Source: Agrobacterium tumefaciens str. B6
GTDB taxonomy: Bacteria; Pseudomonadota; Alphaproteobacteria; Rhizobiales; Rhizobiaceae
Direction of reading: 5' to 3'
Assembly: GCF_001541315.1 (NCBI RefSeq)
Contig: NZ_LMVK01000011.1
Coordinates: 1-64,000 of the forward strand
Length of the DNA: 64,000 nt
Below are positions 59,326 to 64,000 of the stretch, piece by piece. How positions within the stretch are numbered: the first letter of the stretch is position 1; each line of letters begins with the position of its first letter. The position numbers and the translations under genes are program-made. Under the pieces are notes generated by a model. That model saw only the letters and a list, made by a program, of their open reading frames with translations, was not told where the DNA came from and made no database searches.

Positions 59326-60021
59326 TCAGACGGCCATATGGCGGTGAACGAGTGCGTCGGAGAGCATGTCGATGGCACCTGTCGCAACCACGGCGCCTTT
59401 TTCGAGCATGGCGAAGTGGTGGGACGCCTGGCGCGCAAATGCGACGTTTTGCTCGACGAGGATGATCGTCATGCCGATCTCCCGGTTGAGCCGGATAATG
59501 ATCTTTTCAATCTCCTCGACGATGGAGGGCTGGATGCCTTCGTTGGGTTCATCGAGAAGCAGTACTTTCGGGTCGGCGGCCAGCGCGCGTGCGATGGCAA
59601 GCTGCTGTTGCTGCCCGCCCGAAAGCACGCCGCCGGGCCGGTCCAGATTGGCCATCAGGTAGGGAAAAAGTTCCGGCACCAGTGCTGGAATTTCGCGTTT
59701 GCCATCCGCTCGCGCAAAGGCGCCCATGAGGATGTTTTCGCGGATAGTGAAATCGGGGATAATCTCCCTGCCCTGGGGGACATAGGCGATGCCGGCCCGC
59801 GCCCTCCTGTGTGTCGGGGATGCGCCGATGTCCTTGCCCTGAAGACGCATCTCGCCCGTCATGCGATCGGTCAGCGCCATCAATGTTTTCAAGAGGGTGG
59901 TCTTGCCGGTGCCGTTGCGGCCGAGAATGCTTGTGACCTTGCCGGTCGGAACATCAATGGTGACACCGTGCAGAATGTGGCTGCGTCCGTAATAGCTGTG
60001 CACGTCTTTCAGGGTCAGCAT
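59326..60021 (-). CDS. urtE: Urt-type ABC transporter ATPase (UrtE/LivF)
   Basis: 231 aa. Walker A GRNGTGKTTLLKTLMALT, signature LSGGQQQQLAIARALAADPKVLLLDEPNEGIQPSI and switch LVEQN. The glutamine-rich LSGGQQQQ signature is characteristic of UrtE. It overlaps urtD by one base (TGATG). Confidence 0.88.
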   Translation of the reverse strand: MLTLKDVHSYYGRSHILHGVTIDVPTGKVTSILGRNGTGKTTLLKTLMALTDRMTGEMRLQGKDIGASPTHRRARAGIAYVPQGREIIPDFTIRENILMGAFARADGKREIPALVPELFPYLMANLDRPGGVLSGGQQQQLAIARALAADPKVLLLDEPNEGIQPSIVEEIEKIIIRLNREIGMTIILVEQNVAFARQASHHFAMLEKGAVVATGAIDMLSDALVHRHMAV

Positions 60022-60770
60022 CAGGATATTCCTTTCGAACCGAGATAGGCTTCACGGACTTTGGGATTGTGTTCGATATCGCCGACGCTGCCTTCCGCCA
60101 GAACCTCGCCCAGATGAAGGACGGTGATGCGCTCGGCGATTTCACGCACGAAACCCATGTCGTGCTCGACGACGATAATGGTGTGGCGGCCTTTGAGATT
60201 TTTGATGATCTTGGCTGTCTTGCGGGTTTCCGCCTGGGTCATGCCAGCCGTCGGCTCGTCCAGCAGGATGACCTTGGGGTCCTGCACGATGAGCATGCCC
60301 AGTTCCAGCCATTGCGTCTGGCCGTGGCTGAGATAGGCGGCGGTCAAGTCCGCTTCGGCTTCCAGGCCGGTCAGCGCGAGCGCCTCATCAACGCGGTTTG
60401 TCTCCGCACGCGAAAACCCGAACCGGAGATTGGCGAACACCGATGGATTGCGGCAATTGGCCACTTCCAGATTCTGCCGCACGGTGAGATCACGGAAAAC
60501 GCTGGGGATCTGGAATTTTCGGCCGATCCCGGCGCGGGCGATCCTGTGTTCGGGCCAGTTGGTGATGTCGGTATCGTAAACAAAGACCTTGCCCTGCGTG
60601 CTACGGGTCTTGCCGCTGATGAGATCCATCAGGGTCGTCTTGCCGGCGCCGTTCGCGCCGAGCAACACCCGCAATTCACCATCACGGACGGTGATGCTGA
60701 CATTGTTGACGGCTCTGAAACCGCCGAAATCGACGCCGAGACCGTCGATGGTCAACGCGATTGCACTCAT
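60021..60770 (-). CDS. urtD: Urt-type ABC transporter ATPase (UrtD/LivG)
   Basis: 249 aa. Walker A GANGAGKTTLMDLISGK, signature LSHGQTQWLELGMLIVQDPKVILLDEPTAGMTQAETRKTA. The LSHGQxQWLE signature is typical of UrtD proteins. ATG 60770 follows the permease stop by one base; the longer frame overlaps the permease. Confidence 0.88.
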   Translation of the reverse strand: MSAIALTIDGLGVDFGGFRAVNNVSITVRDGELRVLLGANGAGKTTLMDLISGKTRSTQGKVFVYDTDITNWPEHRIARAGIGRKFQIPSVFRDLTVRQNLEVANCRNPSVFANLRFGFSRAETNRVDEALALTGLEAEADLTAAYLSHGQTQWLELGMLIVQDPKVILLDEPTAGMTQAETRKTAKIIKNLKGRHTIIVVEHDMGFVREIAERITVLHLGEVLAEGSVGDIEHNPKVREAYLGSKGIS

Positions 60771-60771
60771 A

Positions 60772-61911
60772 TCACAATGCCTCACTTTGTTGCTGCAACG
60801 ATGGAGACGACGCTGATGGCTTAAGGCGGCGGACGAGCTGCCGCAGAACATCATGCGCGACGCCGCCGAGGCCACGCGGCATGAACAGGACGACGAGGAC
60901 GAAGATGAGGCCGATGATCGCTTTCCACGCCTCCACCAGTGCTTCGGTTTCACTCACCTCGGCCTCGATCATGTTGATCAGGATCGCGCCGATGCAGGCG
61001 CCGAGCAGGGAGGAGCGCCCGCCGACGGCAGCCCAGACGACCATGGTCACCGAGAAAGACAGGTCCATGAAGGTGGGTGAGGCAAACTCCGCGACGACCA
61101 CGTAAAGCATGCCGGCAACACCTGCGATCGCCGCCGAAATGACAAAAAAGAACACCTGGTAGAGTGAGACGTCGAAGCCGAGATAACGGGCGCGGACCTG
61201 ATCGTCGCGGATCGCCTGCAGGATCGTGCCCGCGCGGGTCTCCACCACAAGACGCGCTCCGATGAGCGCCAGCGACAGGCATATGGCACACAGATAATAG
61301 GTCGCCCGGCTGTAAGGGTCGAATTCAATGCCGCCGATCGTCAGCCAGCCGAGGTCCGTCAGACCGTTGAAGCCATTTGTCACCGGTTGCGCATCGACCA
61401 TGACGAGACGCACGAGCAGAACGAGTGCCAGCGTGATGATCGACACGAAGACACCGGAGATGCGTTTGCGGAAAACCAGCATGCCGAGTGCGCCGGCGAT
61501 CATCACGGGAAGCACGATGCCGAGCACGAGGCCCACCGTCTGACTTTGAAACGGAAGCCAGAGGAAAGAGCCCTTGTTGATGCAGCATAGTTCCGTCGGT
61601 GCGCCGGGTTCGGCGTTCCATAGCATGAAATCGGGAACAGGCCTGTCGGAGCCCTGTTGCAGACTGGTCGCGCTGGACAGCTTCAGCGACATGGCGAGCA
61701 TGTAGGCGCCGAGACCGAAGAACAGCCCCTGACCGAGATTGAGAATGCCCGCATATCCCCATGTCAGTGCGATGGCGACGCCGAGCATGCCATAGACAAG
61801 ATACTTGGAGATACGGTTCAGCCAGAATTCGTCACCGAAAAAGGGTGCTGCAAAGATCAGCGCGATGAAGACGACATAGGCGGCGATCTGGAATTTTCGT
61901 TCGATGCTCAT
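60772..61911 (-). CDS. urtC: Urt-type ABC transporter permease (UrtC/LivM)
   Basis: 379 aa. Helical membrane protein with the LivM-class motif KYLVYGMLGVAIALTWGYAGILNLGQGLFFGLGAYMLAMSLKL and a C-terminal charged tail. A soluble insert (about 85-120, with ELCCINKGSFLWLPF) is typical of UrtC and absent from LivM. Confidence 0.88.
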   Translation of the reverse strand: MSIERKFQIAAYVVFIALIFAAPFFGDEFWLNRISKYLVYGMLGVAIALTWGYAGILNLGQGLFFGLGAYMLAMSLKLSSATSLQQGSDRPVPDFMLWNAEPGAPTELCCINKGSFLWLPFQSQTVGLVLGIVLPVMIAGALGMLVFRKRISGVFVSIITLALVLLVRLVMVDAQPVTNGFNGLTDLGWLTIGGIEFDPYSRATYYLCAICLSLALIGARLVVETRAGTILQAIRDDQVRARYLGFDVSLYQVFFFVISAAIAGVAGMLYVVVAEFASPTFMDLSFSVTMVVWAAVGGRSSLLGACIGAILINMIEAEVSETEALVEAWKAIIGLIFVLVVLFMPRGLGGVAHDVLRQLVRRLKPSASSPSLQQQSEAL

Positions 61912-61912
61912 G

Positions 61913-62806
61913 TTAGCGCCCCTTGAACGAGAACAGCCCGCTGGGCTTGACGAGAATCACAATGATGACGACCCCGAAAACCACCGCGCGCGCCAGAATG
62001 TCGTTCGTGCCGATGGCCACCAGTGCATTGATCTCGCCGAGAAGCCCTGAAGACAGGGCGGTGCCGAACAGGCTGCCGACACCGCCTGTCACCACGACCA
62101 TGAAGCCGTCGACCACCATCGTTGTGCCCATGTCAGGGAAAACAGTCTTGAAGCCGGACATCATCACGCCGGCGACGCCGGCGAGACCGGAACCGAAGGC
62201 GAAGGTCAGGGCGTTGATGCGTTTCACGTCTATGCCGCAGGCCGCAGCCATTTTTGGATTGCGGATGATGGCGCGAACCTGCATGCCCGCCGTGGTTCGG
62301 TAGAGTATGAACCACGTCGCCAGCGTCAGCACGGCAGTCACCACAATGATGAAGGTGCGGTAGGCGTTGATGTCGGCATCGGCGAGCCGGAACGTGCCCT
62401 GCAGATAAGAAGGCACCGCGACGTTTTGCAGTCCGGCTCCAAGGCCTTCGATGTGAATACCGAAAAAAGTGAGGCCAAATTCCAGCCTTACCGCCTGCTG
62501 CAGAAGGATGGCGATGCCCCAGGTGGCAAGCAGCGTATCCAGCAGGCGGCCGTAGAGCCGCCGCACGACCACCCGTTCTATCGCCAGGCCAAGCAGGGCG
62601 GTGATGACGAAGGCAAGCGGTATTGCGAGCAGAAGACTGGTTTTAAGCCAGATGCCCGAGAGAACGGCGACATATGCACCGATCATGACCATTTCGCCGT
62701 GGGCCATGTTGATGACGCCCATGGCGCCGTATGTGATGGCGAGACCAAGTGCCACCAGAAGAAGGATCGAGCCGAGACTGAGGCCGATGAAAAGAATATC
62801 GAGCAT
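61913..62806 (-). CDS. urtB: Urt-type ABC transporter permease (UrtB/LivH)
   Basis: 297 aa from ATG 62806 (GGTGG upstream); a second ATG five codons earlier is possible. It has the LivH-class opening LLLVALGLAITYGAMGVINMAHGEMVMIGAY and the C-terminal TGGVGSLFGTALSSGLLGEINALV. It directly precedes urtC with one base between the genes. The spacer from urtA holds a near-perfect palindrome. Confidence 0.88.
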   Translation of the reverse strand: MLDILFIGLSLGSILLLVALGLAITYGAMGVINMAHGEMVMIGAYVAVLSGIWLKTSLLLAIPLAFVITALLGLAIERVVVRRLYGRLLDTLLATWGIAILLQQAVRLEFGLTFFGIHIEGLGAGLQNVAVPSYLQGTFRLADADINAYRTFIIVVTAVLTLATWFILYRTTAGMQVRAIIRNPKMAAACGIDVKRINALTFAFGSGLAGVAGVMMSGFKTVFPDMGTTMVVDGFMVVVTGGVGSLFGTALSSGLLGEINALVAIGTNDILARAVVFGVVIIVILVKPSGLFSFKGR

Positions 62807-62919
62807 AACGCCACCGTTCATGAGAAGGGCGGGCCAGACTTTTTCCTGCTCCTTGCCAATCCCGAAGCGGGTTGACGCCACGCAGAGGAAAAAACGCAGA
62901 TCCGCCTTGCCGAGACACG

Positions 62920-62945
62920 GTCCCACCAGGCATGCCTGGCGGGAC
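62920..62945 (-). promoter_or_regulatory. 26-base hairpin between urtA and urtB
   Basis: GTCCCACCAGGC pairs with GCCTGGCGGGAC (arms of 12 bases around AT, one mismatch), 16 bases after the urtA stop. No T tract follows. Confidence 0.6.
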
Positions 62946-62960
62946 GATGCGGGGAAGGGA

Positions 62961-64000
62961 TCAGCCCTTGAGCTTGGTTGCGTCGAGACCGTTGACGGTG
63001 CAGAAGAGATTGCTTTCCGTCTCGCCATAGGCCGAATAGGGTAACGGCTTGATCGGCGCCGGATAGGCGTTGACGACCTTGCTTTGGCCATCCGGCTGCC
63101 ATTGCCCGATGCGCGGTGTCAGCCAGCAATGCAGGTTGTCGGGGTCGGTCGTCACCTTGCCGCCGGGCGCGTCATAGGTCTGGCCGCGTATGCCGGCCCG
63201 GATCGCATCGGCAGACAGATCGCCGGATTTCTCGACTGCCTGTTTCCACAGAAATACCTGGAAATAGGCGGCCTCAAGCGAATGGTATGTCACGGCTTTC
63301 GGGTCGTTTACGAATTTTCTGAAGCGCTCGATGAAGCTTTTGTTCGCAGGCGTTTCGATCGACATGAAATAGGGGAACGATGTGTAGCTGCCCGCCGCAT
63401 ATTCGGCCCCCATGGCCGCGATCTCGATTTCGGATGTCACTGTCGCGCAGATCGGGATTGTCTCCTGCGACAGTCCCTGGTTCTTGAATTCTCGATAGAA
63501 GGCGATGATCGAGTCGCCGACAACGTTGGAGAGAACAACGTCCGCGCCGGACTCCTTGATCTTGCTGACCATGACCGCCCACTCCGAGTGGCCGAGTTCC
63601 AGATATTCGTCCGCCACCCATTCTGCCCCGGCCGCCTCGATGAGTTTCTTGGAAACCTTCGCCATCTCGCGCGGATAGACATAGTTCGAGCCAACGATGA
63701 AGAACTTCTTCTTGCCCAGTTTCTCCACGATCCAGGGAATGTAATTGGAGAGCTGCTGGTTCGGAACTGCACCCGAATAGACAACGTTACGGGAGCACTC
63801 GAAGCCTTCATAATGCGTCTGGTAAAACAGCATTGCGCCGCGTCGTTCGAAGATCGGCAGTACGGCCTTGCGGCTGGCGGAGGTGTGGCAACCGAACACG
63901 GTGGAGATCTTGTCCTTGAGGATCAGTTTCGAGGCCTTTTCGCTAAAGGTCTTCGGATCGGAGGCACCGTCTTCAACGACGACCTCGACCTGCCGACCGA
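62961..64000 (-). CDS. urtA: Urt-type solute-binding protein (urea/short-chain amide), 5' end outside the window
   Basis: The frame is open to the window edge, giving at least 346 residues; the signal peptide and start are missing. Family stretches EVVVEDGASDPKTFSEKASKLIL, HTSASRKAVLPIFERRGAMLFYQTHYEGFECSRNVVYSGAVPNQQ, GSNYVYPREM and TYDAPGGKVTTDPDNLHCWLTPRIGQW match urea/amide receptors (UrtA/FmdD/AmiC). With the nitrilase downstream, the ligand could be an amide rather than urea. It is the first visible gene of the operon. Confidence 0.88.
   Translation of the reverse strand, partial: GRQVEVVVEDGASDPKTFSEKASKLILKDKISTVFGCHTSASRKAVLPIFERRGAMLFYQTHYEGFECSRNVVYSGAVPNQQLSNYIPWIVEKLGKKKFFIVGSNYVYPREMAKVSKKLIEAAGAEWVADEYLELGHSEWAVMVSKIKESGADVVLSNVVGDSIIAFYREFKNQGLSQETIPICATVTSEIEIAAMGAEYAAGSYTSFPYFMSIETPANKSFIERFRKFVNDPKAVTYHSLEAAYFQVFLWKQAVEKSGDLSADAIRAGIRGQTYDAPGGKVTTDPDNLHCWLTPRIGQWQPDGQSKVVNAYPAPIKPLPYSAYGETESNLFCTVNGLDATKLKG

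Overview
The window looks like an accessory replicon or chromid segment of a Rhizobiaceae bacterium (Agrobacterium/Rhizobium type). The evidence is the high GC content, the many ABC and TRAP uptake systems, FixJ-type and OmpR-type two-component systems, Tat-exported enzymes, and short operons with overlapping stop and start codons. No rRNA, tRNA, CRISPR array, insertion sequence or replication gene was seen. The left edge and the dctP/dctM junction carry pure G runs and may be a contig edge. The right edge cuts through urtA.

Layout. 1-2.1 kb: a TRAP transporter (truncated dctP and a fused dctQM) behind a 741-base regulatory region with matched inverted repeats. 2.9-9.7 kb: an exported cyclase, an FAD monooxygenase, an exported oxalate-decarboxylase-type bicupin with a small membrane protein, a lone receiver, and a FixJ-type regulator with its histidine kinase. 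The bicupin and kinase promoters share a 16-base motif, so the pair probably controls the bicupin. 9.9-14.8 kb: a YdeP-type molybdopterin oxidoreductase, a candidate small RNA with anti-Shine-Dalgarno loops, dps, a chloroperoxidase-like hydrolase and two small proteins.

14.9-25.4 kb: a stress-like block with epoxide hydrolase, aldehyde dehydrogenase, Ohr, an OmpR/kinase pair, two exported alpha/beta hydrolases, a DipZ-like thioredoxin membrane protein and a cytochrome P460. Five of its promoters share an almost invariant 16-base element, which points to an undescribed regulon. 25.7-29.8 kb: an MFS exporter, a GGDEF protein and a 3' remnant of 6-phosphogluconate dehydrogenase.

29.9-40 kb (plus strand): a peptide/opine-type ABC transporter with MarR, SDR, two DAO-family oxidases and a cupin, behind a near-perfect palindrome. 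40.3-43.2 kb: a methyltransferase and a Na+/H+ antiporter. 43.5-56 kb (minus strand): one long operon with a peptide-type ABC transporter (one ATPase domain catalytically degenerate), DeoR, an M20 amidohydrolase, two choline-kinase-like enzymes, an inositol-monophosphatase-like enzyme and ethanolamine ammonia-lyase EutBC. Its tail can fold as a mutually exclusive hairpin pair. This operon looks like an uncharacterised route for an ethanolamine-containing compound.

56.4-64 kb (minus strand): an Urt-type (urea/short-chain amide) ABC transporter, a tandem nitrilase whose second domain lacks the catalytic cysteine, and an iron-containing alcohol dehydrogenase. In all three ABC operons a strong hairpin lies right after the solute-binding-protein gene, probably to set protein ratios.
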